Source: Bacteroidota bacterium (GTDB lineage: Bacteria > Bacteroidota > Bacteroidia > Chitinophagales > Saprospiraceae). From it: DNA of 64,000 bases. The DNA lies in the NCBI GenBank assembly GCA_016124585.1, contig WGNL01000014.1, positions 62,001-126,000 of the forward strand, in the 5' to 3' direction. The position numbers were made by a program, and so were the translations under genes. The notes beneath the pieces are model-generated. The model did no database searches. It was given only the letters and a program-made list of their open reading frames with translations, and was not told where the DNA came from. The stretch's first letter is position 1; every line of letters begins with the position of its first letter. Of the stretch, positions 26,967 through 37,239 are shown piece after piece.

Positions 26967-28067
26967 TCAGTGACCGTTCCCGGTTATCGATTGGTCTTGT
27001 ATGGCTGCGTCAATTTGGCTGTAGGCAGTCTGGAGCAGCTTTCTTGCTTCTGAATTATAGGGCTCCAAGTCCAGCGCGCGGTAGAGGTCGCTAACGGCCT
27101 CGTAGTACATTTTGCCAGTAATATTGGCAGAAGCTCTGCGGATATAGAAATCGGCATGCTCAGGCTTCAAATCGATAGCTACACCGTAGCTATCAACCGC
27201 ATCTGCAACATCCCCCTTGTCCAATTCCACATTTCCGATGAAAGCGTAAACCGCTGCGTTTTCGCCGTCCAGCAACATGGCTTCCTTTGCATCGGCTATG
27301 GCGTCACTGTAATTCTTATCAAGCAGGTAGCATTGTGCTCGGGCCAAATAGATATCGCTTTGCCTAACGCTGCGCAGTGCATTCCGGAAAGCATCCCTCG
27401 CAGCCGTCTTTTCTCCCAACTGAAAGTTGATGACTGCCAAATTGGTTAGTGCAGTGGCATCGCCTGGGCGAATGGCAAGCGCTTGTTCGAGCCAGGCTGC
27501 GGCTAGCTTAGGTTGATCAAGCTCCACAAAAGCAATGCCTTTACCTAAGTTAGCCTCAAAATTTTGCGGGTTCAGCCGAAGCGCTGCATCAAAGTCGTCC
27601 AGCGCCTCGTTGGTATGTTGGGTGCTGATGTAGGCAAGTGCCCGGTTAACGTAACGGGCGTCGGTTGGTGTTGAATTCAGCACCAGGTCAAAACAAGAAA
27701 TGGCTTGCTCAGCTTTTCCATTTTCAAGCAGTGTGTGGCCGTACAGTTCGTAAGCAGCCGTATCATTTGGCACCAACTCAAAGAGTTTTTGCAGCGCAAC
27801 TTCTGCCTTCCCGTATTTTTTTAAATTGAAATTGGCAAGTGCGAGGTTGTAAAGTGCTTTTGTCTGCTGCGGCTCAGCCTCAAAAGCAGCAGCATAGTAC
27901 TCGGCCGCAGATTCCATTTCGCCGGCGTCATAAAACTGGTCAGCCTGTTCGAAGTAGTGCTGGGCTTCAAGTTCAAATCCAGCCTTCTCATGAAATTGCA
28001 CCCCTTGTGCATGAATAAATGCAGTAGTTAAAGCGAAAATCAGTGTGATGGATGATAAAATTCTCAT
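26967..28067 (-). CDS. Exported TPR-repeat protein
   Basis: A protein-interaction scaffold of nine or ten tetratricopeptide repeats. From ATG 28067 it has 366 residues and starts with a signal peptide (RILSSITLIFALTTAFIHAQG); an upstream extension of 26 residues would bury it and is rejected. The repeats run from about residue 35 to 350 with typical spacing of 34 and motifs such as ALYNLALANF and AYELYGHTLLENGK. It likely sits in the periplasm. No neighbour suggests a partner. Confidence 0.88.
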   Translation of the reverse strand: MRILSSITLIFALTTAFIHAQGVQFHEKAGFELEAQHYFEQADQFYDAGEMESAAEYYAAAFEAEPQQTKALYNLALANFNLKKYGKAEVALQKLFELVPNDTAAYELYGHTLLENGKAEQAISCFDLVLNSTPTDARYVNRALAYISTQHTNEALDDFDAALRLNPQNFEANLGKGIAFVELDQPKLAAAWLEQALAIRPGDATALTNLAVINFQLGEKTAARDAFRNALRSVRQSDIYLARAQCYLLDKNYSDAIADAKEAMLLDGENAAVYAFIGNVELDKGDVADAVDSYGVAIDLKPEHADFYIRRASANITGKMYYEAVSDLYRALDLEPYNSEARKLLQTAYSQIDAAIQDQSITGNGH

Positions 28068-28145
28068 AGCGCTTACGGCTTTAGTAGCGCTGGGCTTGAT
28101 CAGGTAGCTGCCCATTGAAATACTTTCGGCAGTTCCTGAAAACAA

Positions 28146-28624
28146 AGCTCGTCGCTATCGGTAAAAAGATGTTCTGGGCATGTGCCATAAAAGCAACACA
28201 TTAATAAATAATAGCAACTAATTTGCCAAAAATATCTCAAAGTGTTAAAAATCAGAAATTTACAAATTTTTTCATTTAAAATGTTGTAATTTATAATATT
28301 AAAATACAACTTACAAGTGTTTGATAATTTGGTGTATAAATATTTTAAAAAAAATAAATTCAATCCCTGATTTTTCAAAAATTGGTATTCTTCTTGTTTT
28401 ACCTATTAAGAATTATGTAAATATCAAAACAGGAGATTAAACCGACTAGAGAAGACCTAAAACTCCTCCTATGTTCCTTGGGTTTGAGAAAAGAAATTAC
28501 ACTACACATTAAATAAAAAAGGCTAGGGCGGCTGATTGAAACGGATGGTAGGCTTAATGCCATCCAGCAAGGCGTAGGCAGCTTCCGTTCATCGATTGAC
28601 GACCGGCCACAAATTACCCGGAAC
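28146..28624. other. AT-rich gap before the glucosaminidase gene
   Basis: A 479-bp divergent intergenic region. On the minus strand TATTTTTG (about 28227-28234) could be the -7 box of the TPR gene. Open frames here are AT-rich with no family likeness. The last 110 bp are more GC-rich but hold nothing recognisable. Confidence 0.5.
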
Positions 28625-29446
28625 ATGAGATTACTACACATCCTATCCGTATCCGCATTGTTTTTGTTGCCAAAACCGGCATCTGCAAACCTTGTCCCTG
28701 AATTTGAACAGCAGCTCTTCATCGAGTCTTGGGCCAGCATGGCCGTTGAACAGATGCGGCTGTATGGTATCCCAGCCAGTATTACTTTGGCACAAGCCAT
28801 CGTCGAGTCGGGCTGGGGGAATGGCTATGTTGCCCAGCGGGCAAACAACTACTTCTGCATCAAAGCCAACAATGGCTGGACAGGCCCAATTGTCAAGGCG
28901 CAGGACGATGACCCAGACTCATCCAGTTTTCGCCAATACCTGACCATTGAGGAATCTTTTCACGACCACTCCAAGTTCCTTTTGGAAAACCAGCGCTACC
29001 AGTCGCTGTTCCGCCTTGGGCTGCATGATTACAAGGGCTGGGCTTACGGACTGAAGTCGGCGGGCTACGCCACCAAAGTGGACTACGCCGAGTACTTGAT
29101 TTCTACCATTGAAAAATACGGGCTGTACCTGTATGACTATGCCATTCCGGCCAGCCAGGTCAATACACCGCAGCTACCAACTGTGCAACAGCCAGATATT
29201 GAAGCAATGCCTGCGCCAGTACCAGATGCTATCAATGGTTTTCAAATTATTGATAATCAAACAGATAGTGGCACTTCAAAAGCTGAAAACAGACAAGCAA
29301 TGCCTGCGCCAGGTTACCATCTTGATGGAGCGACCATACCTGCAACGTCAGTTGAGCAACCTTCGGTGGAGATACCTTCAGTACAATCTACAGTGAAAAT
29401 AAACCTGATATTACCAAAGGCGGCCTCCAAATTCGATCGCAGGTAA
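28625..29446 (+). CDS. GH73 glucosaminidase, exported
   Basis: A peptidoglycan hydrolase of the FlgJ/GH73 type that cuts N-acetylglucosaminyl bonds. The 273-residue protein has a signal peptide (1-21), then the catalytic domain (about 30-175) with ITLAQAIVESGWGNG, whose Glu61 is the expected catalytic residue, and the NNYFCIKA block. Residues 180-273 are a Pro/Gln-rich, poorly structured tail. It may remodel the wall for the surface proteins encoded next to it. A strong hairpin follows the gene. Confidence 0.9.
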   Translation: MRLLHILSVSALFLLPKPASANLVPEFEQQLFIESWASMAVEQMRLYGIPASITLAQAIVESGWGNGYVAQRANNYFCIKANNGWTGPIVKAQDDDPDSSSFRQYLTIEESFHDHSKFLLENQRYQSLFRLGLHDYKGWAYGLKSAGYATKVDYAEYLISTIEKYGLYLYDYAIPASQVNTPQLPTVQQPDIEAMPAPVPDAINGFQIIDNQTDSGTSKAENRQAMPAPGYHLDGATIPATSVEQPSVEIPSVQSTVKINLILPKAASKFDRR

Positions 29447-29480
29447 GCGGCCATTTAAGCTAAAACACCTAGGAGAATAA

Positions 29481-29549
29481 ACGGGAGTAAGCACCTGACC
29501 CACGATATGCAAATTTTTTTGCTGGTCGTAGGCAGCGTCTTACTCCCGT
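29481..29549 (+). terminator. Hairpin after the glucosaminidase gene
   Basis: ACGGGAGTAAG (29481-29491) pairs perfectly with CTTACTCCCGT (29539-29549), followed by tttt. The 47-base loop can form further GACC/GGTC and GCAAA/TTTGC pairs, making a branched structure. Confidence 0.7.
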
Positions 29550-29972
29550 TTTTAGTTAGTGAAAAGCAGCATTAGGTATTCACTTTAAGTCATTTACAGA
29601 TTTTGAAAAAAAAATTTGTCGAAGGTTAAAACAAAGTTTTCTACCTTAGCAGCCGATTTAAGATGAAGCATAAAAACTTCATTTGGACTTTTTATCATCC
29701 CATGAGCATTTTTACTATGAAGCCGATTGTAGTCCGTTTACAAACCTATCTCCTGTTTCCTTCTTTTGCCCGGTATTTAGCTTGTTCGCCACCGGGAAGT
29801 CTTATATTCTCCATGAATAAAAAACTAGACTGATATTATTGATTCGCTTGGAACATTTGGCGAACAGTTCAACCTAATTTCTTTTTTTTTCGTAGAGGAA
29901 ACTGCATCGCTTCTCAGGTAAAATCCTGAAAAATCCATTTTTTTTAATTTTAAACCGGTAAAAAAACGAGGT
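29550..29972. other. Leader region of the giant adhesin gene
   Basis: A 423-bp stretch. TTTG at 29615-29618 with TACCTTAG at 29642-29649 is a possible promoter, though the 23-nt gap is long. A 56-codon frame runs 29663-29833 (listed separately). The last 100 bp before the adhesin start are T- and A-rich. Any transcript from 29.65 kb would have a leader over 300 nt. Confidence 0.5.
29663..29833 (+). CDS. Possible 56-residue leader peptide
   Basis: ATG 29663 to TGA 29831-29833, directly after a -7-like box and 140 bp before the adhesin. It is basic and aromatic, with a hydrophobic middle (VVRLQTYLLFPSFARYL). No relative was recognised. It may be chance; its position in the leader is the only support. 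Confidence 0.2.
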   Translation: MKHKNFIWTFYHPMSIFTMKPIVVRLQTYLLFPSFARYLACSPPGSLIFSMNKKLD

Positions 29973-32900
29973 ATGACGAACCGATTACTCCTCAAATGGC
30001 AGTTGCGCCTATTTTTCGCAATAAGCCTAATCCCATGTACATTACAGCTTTTAGCCCAGTGCGAATGCGGTACCCCAATTCAGGTGGCCGACCCACTTTG
30101 CCCAGGTGGCTACAAGCAACAGTGCTCAGGTGACCTTTTCACGATGAATTACTGTGGCCCGGATACCATTTACGTTGGTGCTTCTTGTATGGGTACGCTT
30201 ACCAGCCCCAGCACTTACATTCAAATTTCTGGTGGAAACATCTCCTCTTTTGTGGAGTATGTGCCACCTGGGGGATACCCTATTGGTAGCAATATTCCGG
30301 CAGGAACCCAGGTCACTGTGCACTACATCATCACGTCTCCAACCAACGTCAAGGACACGCTTTGCTTCAACCTTGCCTTTATTGACACCATTCCTCCCTC
30401 GATTAACATCGCCCTCGAAAGCGATTCGGTCGGCTGTGAAATGAATGACTACGCAGGTTGGTTGCAAGCTCAGATGGATTCCCTGGAAGCTCACAAAACT
30501 GACTTTGACAACTGTGGAATTGACACCATATATAATAATGGTCCAGCCACTTACACTACTAACTGCGGTACAGTTGATGTAACTTTTTACGTGGAGGATG
30601 CCTCTGGGAACATAGACAGCACATCGGCGAGTTACACTGTCACTGATAACACACTGCCATCTTTGAGTGGCGTGCCGGTTGATGTGATAATTAATTGTGA
30701 CGACCCAATTCCCATTGTAGCTGCTGTTACTGCAATGGATAACTGTGAAGCAGGAATCATGGCTGCATTTAACCAAACTACTTCACAAGTTGCGGACTCT
30801 TCCTCTTGCAACCACTACGACTATACCATAATCCGTACATGGACGGCAGATGATGGCTGTGGAAATATTGTTTCAGAAACGCAGACCATCAATGTAGAAG
30901 ATACCGGCCTGCCAAGTTTTGATATTCCTGCTGACACAACAGTAAACTGCGGAACTCCAGTGGATACACTTACGCTTGGCTCCTATAGCAACGTGGCAGA
31001 CAACTGCTCCAGTGTATTGGACATCACCATGGCCGATGTAGTGAATAACGGAGTTTGTCCTCAGGCTAAAACCATTTTACGTACATGGACAGTTACTGAC
31101 CCATGTCTAAACTCCGTTACCAAGACGCAGACCATTTCTGTCATTGATACGATACCACCAACAGCGGTTTTCCCTGCTGATATTACTGTGGACTGTGCCG
31201 ATGCCGGAAACATTAATATCACGGGCATACCAACCATGATCAGTGACAACTGCGATACGTTAGCCTTTTATACCCAATTGCCCGATACACTCGTAACGGG
31301 TTCTTGCGACCATAGTTATGTGCTCAAGCGTCCATGGTTGATTACTGATGCCTGTAACAATTCTGTCCAAGGTCTCCAAATCATCACCGTGACCGATAAC
31401 ATTGCACCAGTGGCAGGAACGCAGGCGCAAAACATGACCATTTTTTGCGACGATACCGTTGATGCCGATAGCGTCTTCAATGATTGGGTAAACAACAACG
31501 GTGGCGCTGCTGCTTCAGACAATTGTACCAGCACAGTTGATTTAACTTGGTTTGCCTACAATGAAGGCACAAATACGAACGCTAGTTTGGCTGCACCAAA
31601 TTGTGTTAACCCAGCGCTAGGCGTTTACCGTACTCGCACAGTGGACTTTATTGTGGAGGATAAATGCGGCAACAGGGATACCACTACTGCTACCTTCACC
31701 GTAGCTGACAATACGGCACCTGTATTGACCAATTGCCCGGCTGACATCACGACAGATACAGACCCTGGACAGTGTGATGCGCTGCTCACGCTGGCACTAC
31801 CAGAAATCGTGGAGGAATGTGGCAACACTGCCGTCGCACAGAGTTTTTCTTTGACTGAAATCCTGACAATCCCCAGTGGGATGGATCCGGTAGAAACACC
31901 TGTAAACGATTTGGTATTCAACTTCGCTGTACCGGGTCCGCCTTTCATCGCTACCTCATCCGCTACCTTAAATATCATTTTGGACAATGTGGATGCGGAA
32001 GAACCTACCGAGTTTTTCATGGTCTATGGCGAGGATGGCTCTGTACTCGGAGCTGTAGCTCATACCCCAACGCAGTGTTCGGACACGATGACCACTTTTA
32101 CTTTGACCGTTGCGCAAGTAAATGATTGGGCGTTCGACGGAGTGTTGACTTTAACAGTGAAGCCAAATATTCCGGTTGGACAACCTGGGCGCTTTTCCAT
32201 CAACCCGATATGCCCCAATGGTGCAGTAACTGCGGACTTGAGTTACATGACGGAATTCCCAGCTGACCTCAAGTTTGAGTACAGCCTCAATGGTGGTGCT
32301 CGTACCTTAGTGTCGCCAATTGCGCCGATAACTCAAAGTTTCGGACAAGGCACTACTTCTGTGACCTACTTCTTCACGGATTGTGCAGCAAATGAGTCCA
32401 CATGCAGTTTCAACGTGACGGTCGAAGACAACGAATCGCCAGTCATCGCCTGTCCTCCGAGCATGAGCATTGACCTTGACCCAAGCGAGTGCACACAAGA
32501 TGTGCTGATTCCGCTTTTTACCAATATTACAGATAACTGCGCTGTGACGACCCCTACTGTACAGGTGCAGCCGCTGGATTCCCTAGACCGCCTCATCACT
32601 TTCAATTACAATCCTAACTTGAACGATTATGTGGGTAATGATAAATCTTTCACCTTTACTGGCTTGCAAGGCAATGCGACTCCAGGCGGTGTGGAACTTA
32701 TCATCACGATTCAAGGGGATGTGGATTCGGTTGGAGCTTACTATGAAATATATGACAACGATGGGAACCTCCTCGGAACTACTTCGAACGGTCAGCCGAA
32801 CGTGACGCCAGGTGACTGCAATACGCCTAGCACTGCGATTTTCACTATCCCCGCCACAACTTTCAACGATTGGGCTTCGGCAGGCGATATCCACATTACT

Positions 32901-35900
32901 GCCGTTTCCTACATGAACTACCCTATTCCGCCTGCCGGACCAGGCTGGGGCATCAACCCTTGCAATCCAAGTGCGGTGACCGCCGATGGCGATACGGATG
33001 GTAGCTTTATTTATGCTACTTTTAGTTACCAAAGTGTGGCACCTACCTTCTCGGGGTCTGGAGCTACAACTATCAACCAAGTAACGTTGACGCCCCCTTT
33101 GGCGGCTGAAACATACACGTTGAACCAAGGAACGACCACTTTTACTTATGGCGTAACAGATTTGGCTGGGAATGCTGGCAGTTGTTCATTTGATGTGACA
33201 GTGAATGATGTTGAACCGCCCGTAGCACTTTGTGGCCCTACTTTTATCGACATCAACCCTTCTGGCATTGTTTCACAGCCAATTATGGTTTCTGATATCA
33301 ATTTGGGCAGCTCTGATAACTGTACCATCGCCTCGATGACGGTTACGCCTAGCTCAGTGACTTGTAACGATGCACAGACCAACCCAAATCCGGTTACACT
33401 TACTGTGACCGATGTCTCTGGCAATGTTTCTACGTGCAACACTTTCGTGAATGTAACCGTGCTCGGCCCTAACCCCACTGTTTCGAGCAACTGCGGTAGC
33501 AACAATTTGATGCTGTTTGCGAACCCACCTCCAGCGCCTGGTGGTGGCAGTAACCCTTATCAATATGTTTGGAAAAATCCACAGGGTATTCCTTTTGCAT
33601 TCGTGCAAAACCCTGTAATCATGGATGCCAATCAAAGCAACCTTGGTTTTTACACTGTTGAAATCCAAGGGCTAACGGGCTGTGTGGCGGTACAATCAGT
33701 ACAAGTAACCTGCGATCTTTTGCCACTTCAAAAACCGACACTTCAGGTGGTCGATGCTTCCATCTGTTCTACGGAAAATGTTGAGCTGAGCACGCCTACC
33801 GTTTGCGGCAGCTCTGTTATTTACAAATGGTACAGCGGCACGTTTCCTGGGGTTTTGATTGGCACTACAACGGTTCCAAATTACTCCATGACGCCGCCAG
33901 CTTCTGGCATGTTCTCCTTTTATGTAATAGTTGAACGGAACGCCTGTGAGTCAGCACCGTCTGATCCAATATCAGTAACAGTGGAGGCTTCGCCAACAGC
34001 TATGCCATCACCAACGAGCATAATTCTTTGCGAAGGAGAGGATATTTTGCTAAACTCCATTAACAACGGAAATGGTACTACTTGCCATTGGACAGGTCCT
34101 TGCGGTTTTGAATCGTTCAGCTGTAGCCCAGCTCCTATCCTGAATGCAACACTTTGCAACAGTGGCGTCTACACTTTGATTACAAGTAAAAATGGTTGTG
34201 CATCGAACCCAGCAACGGTGGCTGTTACAGTGGTGAGCCAACCAGCACAGCCGTTTATTTCCACTTCTGCGGGACAAACAACGCCAGCCTGCCAAGGTGC
34301 TACTCTGACACTCACCTCCACTAATGTGGCAGGTGCGGTGTCATACCTTTGGACCACGCCAACATTTGCAACCATTTCTACCACGACCAATGTCCTGACA
34401 ATTCCAAACGTCAGCATAGCACAACATGCTGGGCAATGGACGGTGCAGGCTATTGGCAACCCATGTGTTTCAGTAGTATCACCACCGGTAACAGTTTACA
34501 TTGTGGCGCCACCTGAAGCAGTGACAGCATCTGCCAATCCGACACAAGTTTGTGAGGGGCAAAGTGTACAACTTTCGGCTTCCTCTTCTTCGCAAAACGT
34601 GAACTACTTCTGGGTGTATCCGAATGGACAGACTTCAACACTGCAGAACCCAGTCATCACGAACGTGAACCTGAATAACAGTGGCATTTATAATTTGACT
34701 GTAAACAACCAGTACGGATGTTCGGCATCTACCTCCGTAGAAGTGACGGTCATTAGCCGGGTCAACATCACCAGTGTCAGCAGTGATGCGCCTGCTTGTG
34801 CGGGCGGCCCTGTGGATGTGCAGTTAGTTTCTACTGTTTTCCCAGTAGACAACGGTACTTACCAATATCTCTGGACTGGACCTAATGGTTATAATTCTGC
34901 AAGCGCCATCGCCACCATCCCGAACGCAACATTTAGCAATAGTGGCACCTACACGCTGGTTGTGACAAATGCGCAAGGCTGTAGTTCATTGCCAGCTTCT
35001 GTAAATGTGGCCGTTCCACAGGTGATTACCACGCCTACTCCACCGACGGGCATTGTCAACCCTTACTGTGTTGGCGATGCTGTGACTATCGCCACTAGCC
35101 CTTACCCCGGACCGAACGTGACCTACGTTTGGCACACACCTTCTGGCGATTACACGACCAGTACGCCATCGCTGACCTTGAGCAATTTGACGGTAACCGA
35201 TTCAGGGCCATACACCGTAAATTACAGTGTAACCGATTGCTTGTCAGGTACTTCTGGCACAGTTAGCTTAGTAGTAAATGCTGCACCTTCGGTGCAAGTG
35301 ATGAGTAACAGTCCTGTTTGCGAAGGACAAACGCTGGAACTTAACGTGAACTGCACGACGGGTGCCATCTATGAATGGACTGGCCCAAGTGGCTTTACTT
35401 CTACTGTTTGTAATCCAGTAATTGCCAACGCTAATCCGGCACTGCACGCTGGCACCTACACTGTTCGCAAGAAAGTGGGCGGCTGTTGGTCGGATATCGT
35501 TTCCGTCAACGTGACGGTGAATGCAAAGCCAACTGTGCCGACAGCTATCAACGCTGGCCCTTATTGTGCTGATTCCGATAATGTAATGCTCAGTGTGACT
35601 TCCAATTCTGCTACACCAGGCGCTACCTACACTTGGTACGATACCAATGGCCAGCCGCTTGGTGCAGGTACGCCTTCCATTAATTTCCAAGTGCCAAACC
35701 CAACACAGTATGGTAACGGTACAGAAGAATTTTATGTGATAGCAACCTTGAACGGCTGTAATTCTTCGCCTTCGGTACCAACAGTTGTTACTTTGAATAC
35801 AATTCCAGGCAATCAAGCAATTGCGGGAGCTGACATTGTAGGCTGTCAGGGCGACATCATCACCCTTTCTGCTACTGTACCAACGGCGGGAACTGGGCAC

Positions 35901-37160
35901 TGGTCTTTGACCAATGGGAATCCAGCGAACGTGGTAATTGCTAATCCAGACCAAGCTACGACTACAGTGGCTGGCATAGTGCCTGGACAGAACTATGTCT
36001 TCCAGTGGGCTTTGTCGAATGGTGCCTGCGAGAATTATTCTACAGATGAAATGAGCGTGTACGTGGATTTTCTGGAACAGGCGAATGCTGGTGACCCGAT
36101 TACCGTTTGTTACACAACGACTGCGAACCTAGCTGCAGTGATGCCGGCCTCAAACGATGGGGTTTGGACGCAACCAGCTTCTCAAGCCGCCCTTGGAGTC
36201 GTAATCGTAGATCCAACCAACCCTGCAACGCAAGTCACTAACCTGACTCCAGGCAACCCTTACGTTTTCACTTGGACAATAGATGGCGGTTGTGGCATGT
36301 CATCTGACTTGGTACAGCTAACGGTTACCAATGAGCAAGCTTCTGCCTCCGCAATTGGTGCTGATGCAATGATGGTTTGTGGTGATTCTACTCAATTGGC
36401 AGCGGTACCTGCTGTTGTTCAGCCAAATGGTGTGACCAACGGGTATTGGAGCAGCCCAAATCCAGGTATCAATATCATTACGCCAACTTCAGCGATCACT
36501 TCAGTTGAAAACCTCGTTCCCGGTCAGAACATTCTCATCTGGACGATTTACGGTGGTGCTTGTGGGCAACAATCGGTTGATACCTTGTTTGTAAACTATA
36601 CAATTCCGCAGGCTGGAGACGATGAAATAAACGTCCCATTTGCTACCAGTGGGTTCACTGATATTCTTGCGAATGACAACCTATCTGACCCCGATGCCAC
36701 TACGATTAGCATTGAGTTGGCGCCTGAGCATGGAACGGCTACATTGGGCACAGGGGTAGCGAAGCATATCTTGACATATATACCAGATGTCAATTTCGTA
36801 GGCTTGGATAGCGCCATCTACGAGGTCTGTCAGGAGGGTTGTACCTGTGCCATGGCTACTGTCTATTTTTATGTAGGCGACGATGCCAAGTGCGATGTGC
36901 CTAGCATTATCACACCCAACGATGATGGCATTAACGATGCATTCATCATTCCTTGCCTTGCAGAAGATGGCTCGTTTCCGAACAATGTGGTCAGTATTTT
37001 CAACCAGTGGGGAGATGAGGTTTACCATGCATCCCCATACAACAATAATTGGGAGGGTACCTTCGACGGTGAAGACTTGCCGCCATCTACCTATTTCTAC
37101 ATTATTGACTTAGGCAATGGTGAAAAACCGATGTCAGGCTATTTAATCATTCAGCGCTAA
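29973..37160 (+). CDS. Giant type IX-secreted adhesin (HYR and Ig-like repeats, CTD type B)
   Basis: A 2395-residue surface protein. A signal peptide (1-28) is followed by about eight HYR-type repeats, each beginning like DNTAPV (near residues 139, 225, 310, 391, 474, 579, 819 and 1079). The sixth and seventh are about 240-260 residues long instead of 80-105 because each carries an extra beta-rich domain (about 624-750 and 871-1015). Residues 1170-1940 hold eight Ig/PKD-like repeats with VCEGQxVxL and YxWTGPNG motifs. Residues 1950-2205 hold three further Ig-like units, 2211-2302 a cadherin-like unit, and 2305-2395 the gliding-associated type B sorting signal (ITPNDDGINDAF to GYLIIQR). It should be exported by the type IX system and kept at the surface. 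PorP/SprF and OmpA genes follow. Confidence 0.93.
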   Translation: MTNRLLLKWQLRLFFAISLIPCTLQLLAQCECGTPIQVADPLCPGGYKQQCSGDLFTMNYCGPDTIYVGASCMGTLTSPSTYIQISGGNISSFVEYVPPGGYPIGSNIPAGTQVTVHYIITSPTNVKDTLCFNLAFIDTIPPSINIALESDSVGCEMNDYAGWLQAQMDSLEAHKTDFDNCGIDTIYNNGPATYTTNCGTVDVTFYVEDASGNIDSTSASYTVTDNTLPSLSGVPVDVIINCDDPIPIVAAVTAMDNCEAGIMAAFNQTTSQVADSSSCNHYDYTIIRTWTADDGCGNIVSETQTINVEDTGLPSFDIPADTTVNCGTPVDTLTLGSYSNVADNCSSVLDITMADVVNNGVCPQAKTILRTWTVTDPCLNSVTKTQTISVIDTIPPTAVFPADITVDCADAGNINITGIPTMISDNCDTLAFYTQLPDTLVTGSCDHSYVLKRPWLITDACNNSVQGLQIITVTDNIAPVAGTQAQNMTIFCDDTVDADSVFNDWVNNNGGAAASDNCTSTVDLTWFAYNEGTNTNASLAAPNCVNPALGVYRTRTVDFIVEDKCGNRDTTTATFTVADNTAPVLTNCPADITTDTDPGQCDALLTLALPEIVEECGNTAVAQSFSLTEILTIPSGMDPVETPVNDLVFNFAVPGPPFIATSSATLNIILDNVDAEEPTEFFMVYGEDGSVLGAVAHTPTQCSDTMTTFTLTVAQVNDWAFDGVLTLTVKPNIPVGQPGRFSINPICPNGAVTADLSYMTEFPADLKFEYSLNGGARTLVSPIAPITQSFGQGTTSVTYFFTDCAANESTCSFNVTVEDNESPVIACPPSMSIDLDPSECTQDVLIPLFTNITDNCAVTTPTVQVQPLDSLDRLITFNYNPNLNDYVGNDKSFTFTGLQGNATPGGVELIITIQGDVDSVGAYYEIYDNDGNLLGTTSNGQPNVTPGDCNTPSTAIFTIPATTFNDWASAGDIHITAVSYMNYPIPPAGPGWGINPCNPSAVTADGDTDGSFIYATFSYQSVAPTFSGSGATTINQVTLTPPLAAETYTLNQGTTTFTYGVTDLAGNAGSCSFDVTVNDVEPPVALCGPTFIDINPSGIVSQPIMVSDINLGSSDNCTIASMTVTPSSVTCNDAQTNPNPVTLTVTDVSGNVSTCNTFVNVTVLGPNPTVSSNCGSNNLMLFANPPPAPGGGSNPYQYVWKNPQGIPFAFVQNPVIMDANQSNLGFYTVEIQGLTGCVAVQSVQVTCDLLPLQKPTLQVVDASICSTENVELSTPTVCGSSVIYKWYSGTFPGVLIGTTTVPNYSMTPPASGMFSFYVIVERNACESAPSDPISVTVEASPTAMPSPTSIILCEGEDILLNSINNGNGTTCHWTGPCGFESFSCSPAPILNATLCNSGVYTLITSKNGCASNPATVAVTVVSQPAQPFISTSAGQTTPACQGATLTLTSTNVAGAVSYLWTTPTFATISTTTNVLTIPNVSIAQHAGQWTVQAIGNPCVSVVSPPVTVYIVAPPEAVTASANPTQVCEGQSVQLSASSSSQNVNYFWVYPNGQTSTLQNPVITNVNLNNSGIYNLTVNNQYGCSASTSVEVTVISRVNITSVSSDAPACAGGPVDVQLVSTVFPVDNGTYQYLWTGPNGYNSASAIATIPNATFSNSGTYTLVVTNAQGCSSLPASVNVAVPQVITTPTPPTGIVNPYCVGDAVTIATSPYPGPNVTYVWHTPSGDYTTSTPSLTLSNLTVTDSGPYTVNYSVTDCLSGTSGTVSLVVNAAPSVQVMSNSPVCEGQTLELNVNCTTGAIYEWTGPSGFTSTVCNPVIANANPALHAGTYTVRKKVGGCWSDIVSVNVTVNAKPTVPTAINAGPYCADSDNVMLSVTSNSATPGATYTWYDTNGQPLGAGTPSINFQVPNPTQYGNGTEEFYVIATLNGCNSSPSVPTVVTLNTIPGNQAIAGADIVGCQGDIITLSATVPTAGTGHWSLTNGNPANVVIANPDQATTTVAGIVPGQNYVFQWALSNGACENYSTDEMSVYVDFLEQANAGDPITVCYTTTANLAAVMPASNDGVWTQPASQAALGVVIVDPTNPATQVTNLTPGNPYVFTWTIDGGCGMSSDLVQLTVTNEQASASAIGADAMMVCGDSTQLAAVPAVVQPNGVTNGYWSSPNPGINIITPTSAITSVENLVPGQNILIWTIYGGACGQQSVDTLFVNYTIPQAGDDEINVPFATSGFTDILANDNLSDPDATTISIELAPEHGTATLGTGVAKHILTYIPDVNFVGLDSAIYEVCQEGCTCAMATVYFYVGDDAKCDVPSIITPNDDGINDAFIIPCLAEDGSFPNNVVSIFNQWGDEVYHASPYNNNWEGTFDGEDLPPSTYFYIIDLGNGEKPMSGYLIIQR

Positions 37161-37166
37161 AAAGTG

Positions 37167-37220
37167 ATTGGGCATTGGGCATTGGGTATTCTTGGCAATA
37201 CCCAATGCCCAATGCCCAAT
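37167..37220. terminator. 24-bp oligomer-array hairpin (ATTGGGC type)
   Basis: Three copies of ATTGGGC/T-like oligomers (37167-37190) are followed, after the 6-bp loop cttggc, by their exact reverse complement (37197-37220). It starts 6 bp after the adhesin stop and ends 20 bp before the PorP/SprF start, where it may limit read-through. Confidence 0.85.
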
Positions 37221-37239
37221 ACCAAACCACATTTTCAAC

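Noticed and set aside
28100-28378. A 92-codon frame upstream of the TPR gene
   Set aside because: Its composition (Asn, Tyr, Phe, Cys-rich) reflects AT-rich DNA, and it overlaps the TPR 5' end in another frame.
37168-37239. N-terminal extension of PorP/SprF
   Set aside because: It is the translated ATTGGGC hairpin; the signal peptide begins at 37240.
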